The position numbers and the translations under genes are program-made. A model generated the notes under the pieces. The model was given only the letters and a program-made list of their open reading frames with translations, was not told where the DNA came from and did not search any database. A stretch of 45,539 nt of DNA, from NCBI RefSeq assembly GCF_000373985.1, contig NZ_KB893072.1, positions 1-45,539 on the forward strand, read 5' to 3'. This document shows positions 33,879 to 42,244 of the stretch, piece by piece; within the stretch, counting starts at the first letter, position 1, and each line of letters starts with the position of its first letter. Source of the DNA: Desulfobacter curvatus DSM 3379. Its GTDB lineage: Bacteria; Desulfobacterota; Desulfobacteria; Desulfobacterales; Desulfobacteraceae.

Positions 33879-34475
33879 TTATTCTCCTATCTGGAAGCGT
33901 GCAAATCTTTTGATCTGGATATTTTCGCCGATCTTGCCAATGGTTTCTTTGAGGATATCTTCAACGGTTTTCTGGGGATCTTTAATGTACTGCTGGCTTA
34001 ACAGGCAGACTTCTTTGTAGAATTTTTCCACCTTGCCGTCCACAATTTTGTCGATGATATTTTCGGGCTTTCCTTCTTCCAGCATCTGGGCGCGATAGAT
34101 TTCACGCTCTTTTTCAATAACGGACTGATCTACGTCTTCGGGAACCAGACCAGCCGGATTGGCAGCAGCAATGTGCATGGCGATATCTTTGGCAAAATTT
34201 TCAAAATCTTCATTCTTTGCCACAAAATCAGATTCGCAGTTCACTTCAAGCAGTACACCCAGTTTTGCACCGGTATGGATGTAGGAGTAAATAATGCCTT
34301 CGCTGGTTGAACGCCCTGCACGCTTGGCTGCTTTAGCCAGGCCTTTTTTACGCAGAAGCTCAATTGCCTTATCCATATTCCCGTCAGCCTCAGCCAGGAC
34401 TCTTTTGCAGTCCATAATCCCCGACCCGGTGGCAGCACGTAGCTCCTTCACCATTTGTGCAGTAATCTCAGCCAT
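33879..34475 (-). CDS. tsf: Translation elongation factor Ts
   Basis: This 198-residue EF-Tu nucleotide exchange factor has the UBA-like N-terminus and TGSGIMDCKRVLAEADGNMD near 17-36. The conserved CESDFVAKNEDF lies near 79-90. The length matches the short (Thermus-type) form rather than the 283-residue E. coli form. It follows rpsB after a 140-bp AT-rich spacer that may hold a separate promoter, and an AAAGGAG precedes the ATG. Confidence 0.97.
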   Translation of the reverse strand: MAEITAQMVKELRAATGSGIMDCKRVLAEADGNMDKAIELLRKKGLAKAAKRAGRSTSEGIIYSYIHTGAKLGVLLEVNCESDFVAKNEDFENFAKDIAMHIAAANPAGLVPEDVDQSVIEKEREIYRAQMLEEGKPENIIDKIVDGKVEKFYKEVCLLSQQYIKDPQKTVEDILKETIGKIGENIQIKRFARFQIGE

Positions 34476-34615
34476 TCTGTATGCTCCTTTATTTCGAAAT
34501 ATTTAAATATCTTAATTTTTTTATGTAAAAATAATAGCAACTTAATTGAATTACATTTTTGTTTTATCGCGGGCGACCTCTCGGGGGCTAAATAGACGAC
34601 TTCACCCCATGGCTG

Positions 34616-35485
34616 TTATTCAGCAGCGGCAGATTCCTGGGCTTCTGCGCCTTCCGCAGCAGCTGTTTTTCTTTTGATTTTTTCAATCACAGGCCCGTCC
34701 GTACCATCAGAAACAACCTCAATACCGATCTGTTCACCTGAATTGTCAGATGCCTTACCTTCGCCGTCATCCTTATCTGACTTTGCACGCTGCCGTTCTT
34801 CCCATATCTGATGGCCTTCAATTACGGCATCAGCAACCCGGGAAGCAAATAAACGAATGGAACGGATGGCGTCATCGTTGCCTGGAATAACATAATCAAT
34901 ATCATCAGGGTCACAATTGGTATCAACCACTGCAACAATGGGAATTCCCAGGCGTTTCGCTTCCTTAACAGCAATCGTCTCATTTTTGGAGTCAATAATA
35001 AACAAGGCTGCAGGCAGCTTTTTCATGTTGGAAATGCCGCCAATGGCAAACTCCAGCTTTGCCTTGTCCTTAAGCATTTTTGCCTGTTCTTTTTTGGGAT
35101 AATTTTCCAGTGTACCATCATTTTCAATGGAATTTAAAAAATGAAAACGGGAAATATTGTTTTTTATGGTCTGGAAATTGGTCAGCATGCCGCCTAACCA
35201 CCGGTTTTCAACATAAAAGCTTTCCGCTCTGTTGGCTTCTTCATAAATGGCTTCGGAAGCCTGTTTTTTTGTACCCACAAACATTACATCGCCACCGTTT
35301 GCAGCAATATTTTTAATAAAATCGTGGGCCTGTCTGTACAATTTGACGGTCTGCTGAAGATCTATAATGTAAATTCCGTTTCTGGCACCAAAAATGTACC
35401 GTTTCATCTTGGGGTTCCAGCGCTTGGTCTGATGACCGAAATGTACACCTGCTTCCAGTAATTCTTTAATCGTAATGTAAGCCAT
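34616..35485 (-). CDS. rpsB: 30S ribosomal protein S2
   Basis: This 289-residue S2 protein opens with ITIKELLEAGVHFGHQTKRWNPKM, with RWLGGMLTNFQTIKN near 95-109 and VDTNCDPDDIDYVIPGNDDAIRS near 187-209. A charged C-terminal extension of about 55 residues (Lys/Asp/Glu/Ala-rich) goes beyond the E. coli length of 241. GGAG precedes the ATG. It is the first gene of the rpsB-tsf-pyrH-frr-uppS-cdsA-dxr-rseP block. Confidence 0.98.
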   Translation of the reverse strand: MAYITIKELLEAGVHFGHQTKRWNPKMKRYIFGARNGIYIIDLQQTVKLYRQAHDFIKNIAANGGDVMFVGTKKQASEAIYEEANRAESFYVENRWLGGMLTNFQTIKNNISRFHFLNSIENDGTLENYPKKEQAKMLKDKAKLEFAIGGISNMKKLPAALFIIDSKNETIAVKEAKRLGIPIVAVVDTNCDPDDIDYVIPGNDDAIRSIRLFASRVADAVIEGHQIWEERQRAKSDKDDGEGKASDNSGEQIGIEVVSDGTDGPVIEKIKRKTAAAEGAEAQESAAAE

Positions 35486-35583
35486 TTTTTCTCCAATTTT
35501 TCAATGGTTTTAATGTTCATCCGCCTGCCTCATCCCCGAAATCGACTTTTCAAAAGCACCGGATCACAGGTCCGCAAGCGTGT

Positions 35584-35611
35584 GTTATATGTTTGCAAAA
35601 GCAAAATCCAA
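35584..35611 (-). promoter_or_regulatory. Probable promoter of the rpsB operon
   Basis: On the minus strand TTGGAT (complement of 35606-35611) and TATAAC (complement of 35584-35589) are separated by 16 bp. The transcript would have a leader of about 90 nt before rpsB containing small hairpins, such as the CGGA/TCCG pair around 35560-35575. An S2-binding autoregulatory leader is possible but not demonstrated. Confidence 0.45.
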
Positions 35612-35639
35612 ATTTCTATATCAAAAAGGGCGGAAACAA

Positions 35640-36512
35640 TCAATTTATTTTTTTGAAAACTGCCAGCCGGTAATGCCCGGCAAGATCTTTTATAAAATCC
35701 AGTTCAGCCACCCAGGAAAACCCTTTGGCAAGACTCTTGACCAAAGGTTTATGGTCATATCCGATCTCAAGGATCAAATAGCCGGAAGGTAAAAGCCGCT
35801 CACCGGCCTGGGCAAGAATCACCCTGACAGCATCCAAGCCGTCAACGCCCCCGTCCAATGCTTGGCGGGGCTCATGGTCCTTAACCTCAGGCGCCAGGGT
35901 TTCAATGTCGGAACTGGGGATATAAGGCGGGTTGGACAAAATCAGATCAAACAGCGGCTGCGGCGCCACCGCTGCAAGCCAATCCCCTCTAAATAATGGC
36001 ACCGAAACCCGGGCAAAGGCCTTTACATTGGCACAGGCCACGGAAAGTGCAACCAAAGAGAGGTCACAGCCAAAATAGAGATGATCTTTACAGGCATTGG
36101 CAATTGAGATAATTACCGCCCCGGACCCAACGCCAAGCTCCATTACCCGGGCCTGCCTGCCGTCCTGTTTTATTTCCGACAATATCTCCACAGCCGTTTC
36201 CACCAGTGTTTCCGTATCCGGCCTGGGGATGAGCACACCCGGGGCGACCTTAAATTGCTCTTTGAAAAACCCCTTGCGACCTGTGATATAAGCCACAGGC
36301 TCCCTTGCAGCCCTGCGCCGGATAAGCGTTTTAAACGCCGCAAGCTCCTGCTGTTCCAAAGGCCGGTCATGCTGGAGGTAAAGATCAAGGCGCCGCAGCC
36401 CCAGAGCCTGGGCCAAAAGGATCTCGGCTGTCAGCCTGGGGCTGTCAATATCACGCTGCGAAAAATAGGTATCTGTCCAGGAAAGAATGGATTTTATGGT
36501 CCAGACATCCAC
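35640..36512 (-). CDS. prmC: Peptide chain release factor N5-glutamine methyltransferase
   Basis: This 290-residue SAM enzyme methylates the GGQ glutamine of release factors. The SAM motif VMELGVGSGAVIISIA lies near 117-132, and the catalytic LSNPPYIP near 187-194. A helical N-terminal domain of about 80 residues is present. The start is GTG at 36512 with AGGAG nine bases upstream. It lies 17 bp after prfA, whose product is its substrate. Confidence 0.95.
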   Translation of the reverse strand: MDVWTIKSILSWTDTYFSQRDIDSPRLTAEILLAQALGLRRLDLYLQHDRPLEQQELAAFKTLIRRRAAREPVAYITGRKGFFKEQFKVAPGVLIPRPDTETLVETAVEILSEIKQDGRQARVMELGVGSGAVIISIANACKDHLYFGCDLSLVALSVACANVKAFARVSVPLFRGDWLAAVAPQPLFDLILSNPPYIPSSDIETLAPEVKDHEPRQALDGGVDGLDAVRVILAQAGERLLPSGYLILEIGYDHKPLVKSLAKGFSWVAELDFIKDLAGHYRLAVFKKIN

Positions 36513-36529
36513 AGATCAGCTCTCCTAAG

Positions 36530-37591
36530 CTAGTTCTCTTTTAGCGCCAGGGCCTGGTCGTGAGCTCTCAAGGCATCAATAATCTCCTGGATATCGCCTT
36601 CCATGATACTATCCAGCCTATACAAGGTCAGACCGATACGATGGTCGGTCATCCGGCCTTGGGGAAAATTGTAAGTGCGAATGCGGCCGGATCTGTCACC
36701 CGTACCCACCTGCCCTTTGCGATCCGCAGCCCGCTTGGCCTCTTCTTCCTGGATCTTAGCGTCCAGAAGACGGGATTTAAGAACATTTAAGGCCTTGGCC
36801 TTGTTTTTATGTTGGGATTTTTCATCCTGGCAGGTAGCCACAACGCCTGTGGGAATATGGGTAATGCGGACAGCTGAATCTGTAGTATTTACGGACTGGC
36901 CGCCGGGCCCTGAAGAACGGAACACATCCACTTTCAAATCTGCAGGATTGATGTCAATATCGACATCCTCGGCTTCGGGCAGCACGGCCACGGTTACCGC
37001 AGAGGTGTGAACCCGGCCCTGGGTTTCAGTTTCAGGCACCCGCTGAACCCTATGAATACCACTTTCATATTTGAACTGGGAATAAACGCCTTTGCCCTGC
37101 ACCATGGAAACCACTTCCTTAAACCCCCCGGCGGCTGAGTCGTTTTTCTCAATGATTTCAATCTTCCAGTGCTTGGACTCCGCATACCTTGTGTACATGC
37201 GAAAAAGATCTCCGGTAAAAATACCGGCCTCTTCACCGCCGGTACCGGCTCGGATTTCCAGAATAACATTTTTCTCATCCCGGGGATCTTTGGGCATCAA
37301 AAGAACATTAAGTTGCTCATGCAGCTGTGCAATCCTGGATTCAAGTATAGGTATCTCTTCCTTGGCCATGGCACGGATGTCGGGGTCACTGTCCTTGAGA
37401 AGTTCCTTGGCTTCCTTAAGCTCCCCTCCCGCGCCCTCATATTCCCGAAACACCGGCACAATCTTGTTCAATTCACCGTGCTCCTTGAGATATTCCTGGT
37501 ACTTTTTCTGATCCGCCATGACGGCCGGATCACTGAGCAGATGCTCAATCTTTATGAATCGTTCTTCAATGCCTTTTAATTTTTCAATCAT
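36530..37591 (-). CDS. prfA: Peptide chain release factor 1
   Basis: This 353-residue RF1 reads UAA and UAG. The tripeptide anticodon is PET (RVPETETQGRVHTS), fitting the P-x-T of RF1 and not the SPF of RF2. The catalytic GGQ lies in SSGPGGQSVN. The start is the ATG at 37591, with GGGA about ten bases upstream; a TTG two codons earlier is possible. A terminator-like hairpin ends only about 28 bp upstream of the start. Confidence 0.96.
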   Translation of the reverse strand: MIEKLKGIEERFIKIEHLLSDPAVMADQKKYQEYLKEHGELNKIVPVFREYEGAGGELKEAKELLKDSDPDIRAMAKEEIPILESRIAQLHEQLNVLLMPKDPRDEKNVILEIRAGTGGEEAGIFTGDLFRMYTRYAESKHWKIEIIEKNDSAAGGFKEVVSMVQGKGVYSQFKYESGIHRVQRVPETETQGRVHTSAVTVAVLPEAEDVDIDINPADLKVDVFRSSGPGGQSVNTTDSAVRITHIPTGVVATCQDEKSQHKNKAKALNVLKSRLLDAKIQEEEAKRAADRKGQVGTGDRSGRIRTYNFPQGRMTDHRIGLTLYRLDSIMEGDIQEIIDALRAHDQALALKEN

Positions 37592-37618
37592 GGTCAAATT
37601 GTCCCGGATGAAAATTCA

Positions 37619-37647
37619 AAAAGGGGTCTTTGTTCAAGACCCCTTTT
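37619..37647 (-). terminator. Terminator-like hairpin between rpmE and prfA
   Basis: A perfect 12-bp stem (AAAAGGGGTCTT at 37619-37630 with AAGACCCCTTTT at 37636-37647) encloses a 5-nt loop. On the minus strand it ends in a short U tract. It sits 21 bp after the rpmE stop and immediately before the prfA ribosome-binding site. It probably attenuates rather than abolishes read-through, because little room remains for a separate prfA promoter. Confidence 0.8.
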
Positions 37648-37668
37648 ACATACCTGCCGATAAAACAG

Positions 37669-37887
37669 CTAAACCAGTTTGCTTGCGTCAAACCCTGCGT
37701 ATTTTTTCTTGAAGCGGTCAATACGGCCGGCAGAGTCAACCAGTTTCTGCTTGCCGGTGAAAAAGGGATGGCACTGGGAGCAGATTTCCACCTTGATATT
37801 CTCTTTTGTGGAACTGATATCAAATGTTGCGCCACAGGCACAGGTTGCTGTTGTTTTTGTGTAGTTCGGATGGATGTCTTTTTTCAT
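37669..37887 (-). CDS. rpmE: 50S ribosomal protein L31 (zinc-binding form)
   Basis: This 72-residue L31 has the MKKDIHPNY start and the zinc cysteines C16, C18, C36 and C39, with the ICSQCHPFFTGKQK motif. Presence of all four cysteines marks the C+ (zinc-replete) type. An AAGGAG lies about 11 nt before the ATG. It lies 70 bp after rho in the common rho-rpmE order and is followed by the hairpin at 37619-37647. Confidence 0.97.
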   Translation of the reverse strand: MKKDIHPNYTKTTATCACGATFDISSTKENIKVEICSQCHPFFTGKQKLVDSAGRIDRFKKKYAGFDASKLV

Positions 37888-37957
37888 CTTACACGTTACT
37901 CCTTGTAGTCTTCGTTATAAAAGACCGTAATAGTTAAATATAAAAAAAAGCTTCCCG

Positions 37958-39205
37958 TTATGAATTCATCATTTCAAGAAACTCTTTATTATCCTTTGTT
38001 CCGTCCATTTTTTCAAGCAAAAACTGCATTGCATCCACAGAATTTAAACTTGAAAGCAATTTTCTTAAGATCCAGACCCGGTTCAGGACTTCAGGGTCAA
38101 GAAGCAACTCCTCTTTCCGGGTACCGGACCGGTTCATATCAATGGCAGGAAATACACGCTTGTCCGCAAGTTTTCGATCAAGCACCAGTTCCATGTTACC
38201 CGTACCCTTGAATTCTTCAAAAATAACCTCATCCATTCTGGATCCGGTGTCAACAAGCGCCGTGGCAATAATTGTCAAACTGCCGCCCTCCTCAATATTT
38301 CGGGCTGCCCCGAAGAACCTCTTGGGACGATCCAGCGCATTGGAATCCACACCACCGGACAAAATTTTTCCGGAAGGCGGCATCACCGCATTGTAAGCCC
38401 TTGCAAGACGCGTAATACTGTCTAAAAGGATCACGACATCATGGCCCTGCTCCACAATTCTTTTGGCTTTTTCAATGACCATTTCAGCCACCTGCACATG
38501 GCGCTCGGCAGGCTCGTCAAAGGTGGAGGATATCACTTCCGCATTTACGGAACGGGCCATATCCGTTACCTCTTCGGGACGTTCATCAATAAGCAGGATC
38601 ATGGGAACAATATTTTTGTGGGCCCGGATCATGGAATTGGCAATGTTCTGAAGCAGCATGGTCTTACCGGCCTTAGGCGGCGAAACGATAAGACCGCGCT
38701 GGCCGAATCCGATGGGGGACATCAGGTCAATGACCCGCATGGAATAGTTATCAGGCTCAGCCTCAAGGTTCATTTTACGGTCCGGGTACAACGGCAGAAG
38801 GTTGTCAAACAAAATTGTCTCTGCCGCCATTTCAGGATTCATGAAATTAACGGCTTCCACTTTCAGCAATGCAAAATATCGTTCGGAATCCTTTGGCTGG
38901 CGAACCTGTCCGGAAATGGTATCTCCGGTGCGCAGATTAAACCGTCTGATCTGGGAGGGAGAGACATAAATATCGTCGGGACCGGGCAGATAATTATACC
39001 CTGGCGCCCTCAAAAAACCAAATCCATCCGGAAGGATTTCAAGGGTGCCCTCGCCGTAAATCTGTCCACTTTCTTCAATATTGGCCTGGAGCAGGGCAAA
39101 AATCAGTTCCTGCTTCTTAAGGCCGCCAATACCCTGAATATTGTATTTCTTGGCAAGCTTGGTCAGCTCACTGATTTTCATCTTATTGAGTTCTACAAGA
39201 TTCAT
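37958..39205 (-). CDS. rho: Transcription termination factor Rho
   Basis: This 415-residue hexameric RNA helicase has an N-terminal Rho_N helical domain (MKISELTKLAKKYNIQGIGG). The cold-shock-like RNA-binding domain has GFGFLR near 62-67. The ATPase core carries P-loop SPPKAGKTM near 179-187, Walker B VVILLDSITRLARAYN, and the RNA-binding Q- and R-loop regions. The length fits E. coli Rho (419). A 160-bp leader-sized gap separates it from coaE. Confidence 0.98.
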   Translation of the reverse strand: MNLVELNKMKISELTKLAKKYNIQGIGGLKKQELIFALLQANIEESGQIYGEGTLEILPDGFGFLRAPGYNYLPGPDDIYVSPSQIRRFNLRTGDTISGQVRQPKDSERYFALLKVEAVNFMNPEMAAETILFDNLLPLYPDRKMNLEAEPDNYSMRVIDLMSPIGFGQRGLIVSPPKAGKTMLLQNIANSMIRAHKNIVPMILLIDERPEEVTDMARSVNAEVISSTFDEPAERHVQVAEMVIEKAKRIVEQGHDVVILLDSITRLARAYNAVMPPSGKILSGGVDSNALDRPKRFFGAARNIEEGGSLTIIATALVDTGSRMDEVIFEEFKGTGNMELVLDRKLADKRVFPAIDMNRSGTRKEELLLDPEVLNRVWILRKLLSSLNSVDAMQFLLEKMDGTKDNKEFLEMMNS

Positions 39206-39368
39206 GCAATCTCCTGGTCTGATCCATCCGTCTGGTTAAAAGTGTATGAATTCACAATGCAATTTTTTGGGGATGCCTTTTTGACAATCTGGAGGCCAAA
39301 CGGCCCTGTGTGAAGAAAAAGACAGATAATGTGAAACGTCAGTAATCAAAAAATCTATTAAGATATTA

Positions 39369-39980
39369 TTATTTTTTTGTCAAGCGCTGATTGACAAGTT
39401 TTTGATACAAATCACCCACTAATTTGAAAACTGCTTCCGGCTCACCTCTATTTTCAATGATACATTCAGCTTTTTTGATCTTTTCAGACTGGGGCATCTG
39501 AAGGGCTAAAAGCTTTTGGGCGTTTTCCCGGTCCACCCCGTCCCTGAGGGAAATCCGGTCAACAAGAGCGTCATCTGCAGCCGTCACCACCACAACCACA
39601 TCGAAAAGATCTTCCATGCCAAGCTCAAACAGAAGAGGCACTTCAACAGCACATGATTTTTGCTTTAAATGAACCGCTTCATCCATCAACCTGACCGTTT
39701 CACTGATAATCACCGGATGCAGAATGGATTCAAGTTTCTCCCGGCTGCCTTTTGTGGTTATAATCATACGTCTCAGGGCCGGGCGATCCAACGTACGGTC
39801 CGGGGCTACAATTTGGGACCCAAATGCCTTGACCACCTGATTATATGCAGCCTGACCCGGCTCAACTACCTGCCTTGCAATTTCATCACAATCCAGGGTT
39901 ACCAGGCCGATACGTCGGAACCCTTCACACACCAGGCTTTTGCCCGATCCTGCCGATCCTGTCACGCCTATTTTAAGCAT
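39369..39980 (-). CDS. coaE: Dephospho-CoA kinase
   Basis: This 203-residue P-loop kinase performs the last step of CoA synthesis. GVTGSAGSGKS is at 5-15, LDCDEIARQVVEPG near 29-42, and VEVPLLFELGMEDLFD carries the substrate-binding core. The ATG at 39980 is preferred over an upstream GTG, since the conserved MLKIGVTGS start begins there. It is divergent from ndk and is probably the first gene of the leftward coaE-rho-rpmE-prfA-prmC group. Confidence 0.95.
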   Translation of the reverse strand: MLKIGVTGSAGSGKSLVCEGFRRIGLVTLDCDEIARQVVEPGQAAYNQVVKAFGSQIVAPDRTLDRPALRRMIITTKGSREKLESILHPVIISETVRLMDEAVHLKQKSCAVEVPLLFELGMEDLFDVVVVVTAADDALVDRISLRDGVDRENAQKLLALQMPQSEKIKKAECIIENRGEPEAVFKLVGDLYQKLVNQRLTKK

Positions 39981-40038
39981 TATATCCACTCGTTACATTA
40001 AATTATTTTTCCCCTTCAATTCCCAGCGTTTATCTAAT

Positions 40039-40066
40039 TTGACTTATAATATACTCCTGTGATATT
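40039..40066 (+). promoter_or_regulatory. Possible promoter of ndk
   Basis: TTGACT at 40039-40044 is followed 16 bp later by GATATT at 40061-40066. A TATAAT at 40045-40050 lies immediately after the -35 and could serve an alternative start. The region also must carry the coaE promoter on the other strand. Confidence 0.4.
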
Positions 40067-40124
40067 TATCAAGCCCGTTAAATCGACCAATTAACCTTAT
40101 TTTTAATTTTAAAGGGGAACATAC

Positions 40125-40544
40125 GTGGAAAGAACCTTATCCATTATCAAGCCTGATGGAGTAGAAAAAAACGTCATCGGCGAAGTCATCAAGCGCTTTG
40201 AAACCAACGGCATTAAAATCGCAGCCATGAAAATGATTCATCTAAGCAAATCCCAGGCCCAGGGGTTCTATGCCGTCCATAAGGAACGTCCTTTTTTCAA
40301 CAGCCTGACTGATTTTATGACATCGGGCCCCATTGTTGTAATGGTGCTAGAAGGCGAAGATGTTATCGCAAAAAATAGAAAACTAATGGGTGCCACAAAC
40401 TTCAAAGAAGCAGAGGAAGGCACCATCCGCAAAGAATATGCCACGGACATTGAGAAAAACGTTGTCCACGGTTCCGATGCCCCGGAAACCGCTGCATTTG
40501 AAATTGGTTATTTCTTCAATGACCTGGAACTACACGCCCGTTAG
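40125..40544 (+). CDS. ndk: Nucleoside diphosphate kinase
   Basis: This 139-residue enzyme transfers gamma-phosphate between nucleotides by a phosphohistidine intermediate. The start reads ERTLSIIKPDGVEKN, and the active-site His is in NVVHGSDAPETA near residue 115. The start is GTG with AAAGGGGA upstream. It is followed by a strong bidirectional terminator, so it is monocistronic. Confidence 0.98.
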   Translation: MERTLSIIKPDGVEKNVIGEVIKRFETNGIKIAAMKMIHLSKSQAQGFYAVHKERPFFNSLTDFMTSGPIVVMVLEGEDVIAKNRKLMGATNFKEAEEGTIRKEYATDIEKNVVHGSDAPETAAFEIGYFFNDLELHAR

Positions 40545-40561
40545 TGCGGTTCAAAAATTTT

Positions 40562-40592
40562 CATCCCCGGCAGCCTGTTGTCGCCGGGGATG
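40562..40592. terminator. Bidirectional terminator between ndk and larE
   Basis: A perfect 10-bp GC-rich stem (CATCCCCGGC at 40562-40571 with GCCGGGGATG at 40583-40592) has an 11-nt loop. An AAAATTTT stretch on the left side gives U residues for leftward transcripts, and T-rich DNA follows on the right. It serves the convergent ndk and larE genes. Confidence 0.85.
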
Positions 40593-40606
40593 ATTCAACC
40601 TGTTTT

Positions 40607-41452
40607 CTATTTTTGCAGGCCGGACGCTGGCACATAACCATCCAGATCAAGACATACGGAAGAAAACCCCACACCCTTAAACGTCTGTAATATTTCCTGC
40701 CTTACAGCTGGCTCCCCAAAGCGGTGTAATTCATCAGGGCCGGCTTCAATTCGCGCCAGAGCCCCATGACACCGGACCCGCACCTGGCCAAAGCCCAGCC
40801 CATGAAGACACGCTTCTGCCAGTTCAACCTTTTTAAGCTTTTCTTTGGTGATGATATCCCCCTGGGGGATACGGGTAGCCAGGCAGGACTGGGCAGGCAA
40901 ATTCCAGGTCTCGAGCCCCAGTTTTTTTGAGCACGCACGAATTTTATCCTTTGTAAAACCAACCTCCACCAAAGGCGCTTTAAAACCCAGCTCCCGTGCC
41001 GCATCCATGCCAGGCCGAAATTCCTGCAAATCGTCCAGATTTGCACCGTGCAAAAAAGTATGAACCCCGTGTTTTTTTGCCACCTCCACGACTTTGGAAA
41101 ACAAAAATGATTTACAAAAATAACAGCGCCTATCCGTATTTTGGGTTACTCTGGTATCCTCCAGAATGTTTGCCGAAACAAAAATGGGGGATATACCCAA
41201 ATAGTGTCCCAAACGAATCACCCGTTCTTTTTCTCCAGCTGTAAGAAAGTCAGAGACAATGGTAACAGGCAATACCGATTTCACCCCTGAAATAAGTGCA
41301 CTCGCTAGCAAAAAGGCTGAATCTGCACCACCTGAAAATGCAATGGCCAGCCCGGAAGCATCTCTTAACAAATCAAGAAGATGAGAAAATTCTTTATTTT
41401 TGGCCAACAAATCTTTGCCAGCATCTCTCCAATTAACCATATTGTTGTTCAT
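40607..41452 (-). CDS. larE: LarE-like ATP-dependent sulfur transferase
   Basis: This 281-residue PP-loop ATPase has the SGGADSAFL motif near residues 39-47. LarE inserts sulfur into the nickel-pincer nucleotide precursor of lactate racemase-type enzymes. The cysteine in PAQSCLATRIP matches the sacrificial or cluster cysteine of the family. A CYFC motif upstream (RRCYFCKSF) adds two cysteines. A CxxC plus a third Cys is the pattern proposed for [4Fe-4S]-type LarE, which could act catalytically. No larA, larB or larC occurs in the window. Two ATG codons (41452, 41440) are possible and neither has a strong ribosome-binding site. Confidence 0.87.
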   Translation of the reverse strand: MNNNMVNWRDAGKDLLAKNKEFSHLLDLLRDASGLAIAFSGGADSAFLLASALISGVKSVLPVTIVSDFLTAGEKERVIRLGHYLGISPIFVSANILEDTRVTQNTDRRCYFCKSFLFSKVVEVAKKHGVHTFLHGANLDDLQEFRPGMDAARELGFKAPLVEVGFTKDKIRACSKKLGLETWNLPAQSCLATRIPQGDIITKEKLKKVELAEACLHGLGFGQVRVRCHGALARIEAGPDELHRFGEPAVRQEILQTFKGVGFSSVCLDLDGYVPASGLQK

Positions 41453-41587
41453 CTATTTTAACTGATTAAAAAAATTTGTTTTTTGAGTCGGTACGTTAGG
41501 TTTAAACGACTTCTCATTATTTTCAATACAATTGACTAAAATGAGAACAATAGCCCAATTCAATCTCAACTTTCAACGAATATTTTC

Positions 41588-41617
41588 TTGACTTCGATCA
41601 TCTCCTTAGTGTATATA
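41588..41617 (+). promoter_or_regulatory. Promoter of tRNA-Gln
   Basis: TTGACT at 41588-41593 and TATATA at 41612-41617 are separated by 18 bp. The tRNA begins 20 bp after the -10 element. Confidence 0.65.
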
Positions 41618-41637
41618 CCCTGACGTTGTTCATCTGC

Positions 41638-41711
41638 TGGCTGATCGTCCAACGGCAGGACTACGGACTCTGACTCCGTCAATCTAGGTTCGAATCCTAG
41701 TCAGCCAGCCA
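41638..41711 (+). tRNA. tRNA-Gln (anticodon CUG)
   Basis: The acceptor TGGCTGA pairs with TCAGCCA, the discriminator is G, and CCA is encoded at 41709-41711. The anticodon stem ACGGA/TCCGT encloses CTCTGAC, giving CTG, and the T-loop is GTTCGAATC. It stands alone at the boundary between the core block and an accessory segment with transposases, as expected of a tRNA used as an integration site. Confidence 0.97.
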
Positions 41712-42244
41712 CTAATACCAAGGGTTTCCGGCTTTTAGTTGGGGGCCTTTTTTATTTGGCTTGATTATTTTGCCCACTTTTTGCCCACTTTTGAATCCTG
41801 GATCAATCAATTCACCCCAAAACCCAAAATGGATAGACTTCTCCGGCATAATTTTACCGGCCTAATTCTTTTTTTGATCTCAGATGCCGGGTTAATCTCT
41901 AATTAAACTGATTCTTGGCTTTTGAGGGGAGGCTCAATATATGGCCGGATAATTTCCTAAAAAGAATTCAATCATACCATTTTTGAGGACCTTGGTATTT
42001 CTCATCTGGATTGTTGAATATTATTAAAACAACACAATTTAATGGTGTTACTAATACAAGAAATCTGAGTTTAAAAAGGCTGTATAGCTTTGTTTAGGGT
42101 AATGATCTGGCTTGACGAATCAACTAAGATTTGTAATGAAACGTTATTTGTCAGGGTTCTTTGTTTCTATTGTCTCATATGGAACATGCTCATGCTTAAA
42201 ATCATCTTAGGTTGCCCCTCTAAGAAATTCATAATGGTGGCTAT
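41712..42244. other. Gene-poor AT-rich spacer after tRNA-Gln
   Basis: No complete gene is visible in about 530 bp. A weak hairpin followed by CCTTTTTT near 41735-41752 may end the tRNA transcript. A tandem 11-bp repeat at 41768-41789 encodes a possible integrase tail on the minus strand. The last 130 bp should hold the promoter of the STAND ATPase gene; a TTGACG at 42112-42117 is the only good -35 and its -10 is poor. Confidence 0.6.
41765..41806 (-). pseudogene. Possible degraded integrase C-terminal tail with tandem repeat
   Basis: On the minus strand the codons before TAA at 41767-41765 read SKVGKKWAK, a basic Trp-containing tail of the sort seen at the C-terminus of tRNA-targeting tyrosine recombinases. 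The frame is closed 14 codons upstream by TGA, and no catalytic Arg/His/Tyr region remains. The DNA contains two tandem copies of TTTTGCCCACT (41768-41789). The resemblance is from memory of family tails and is weak evidence. Confidence 0.3.
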
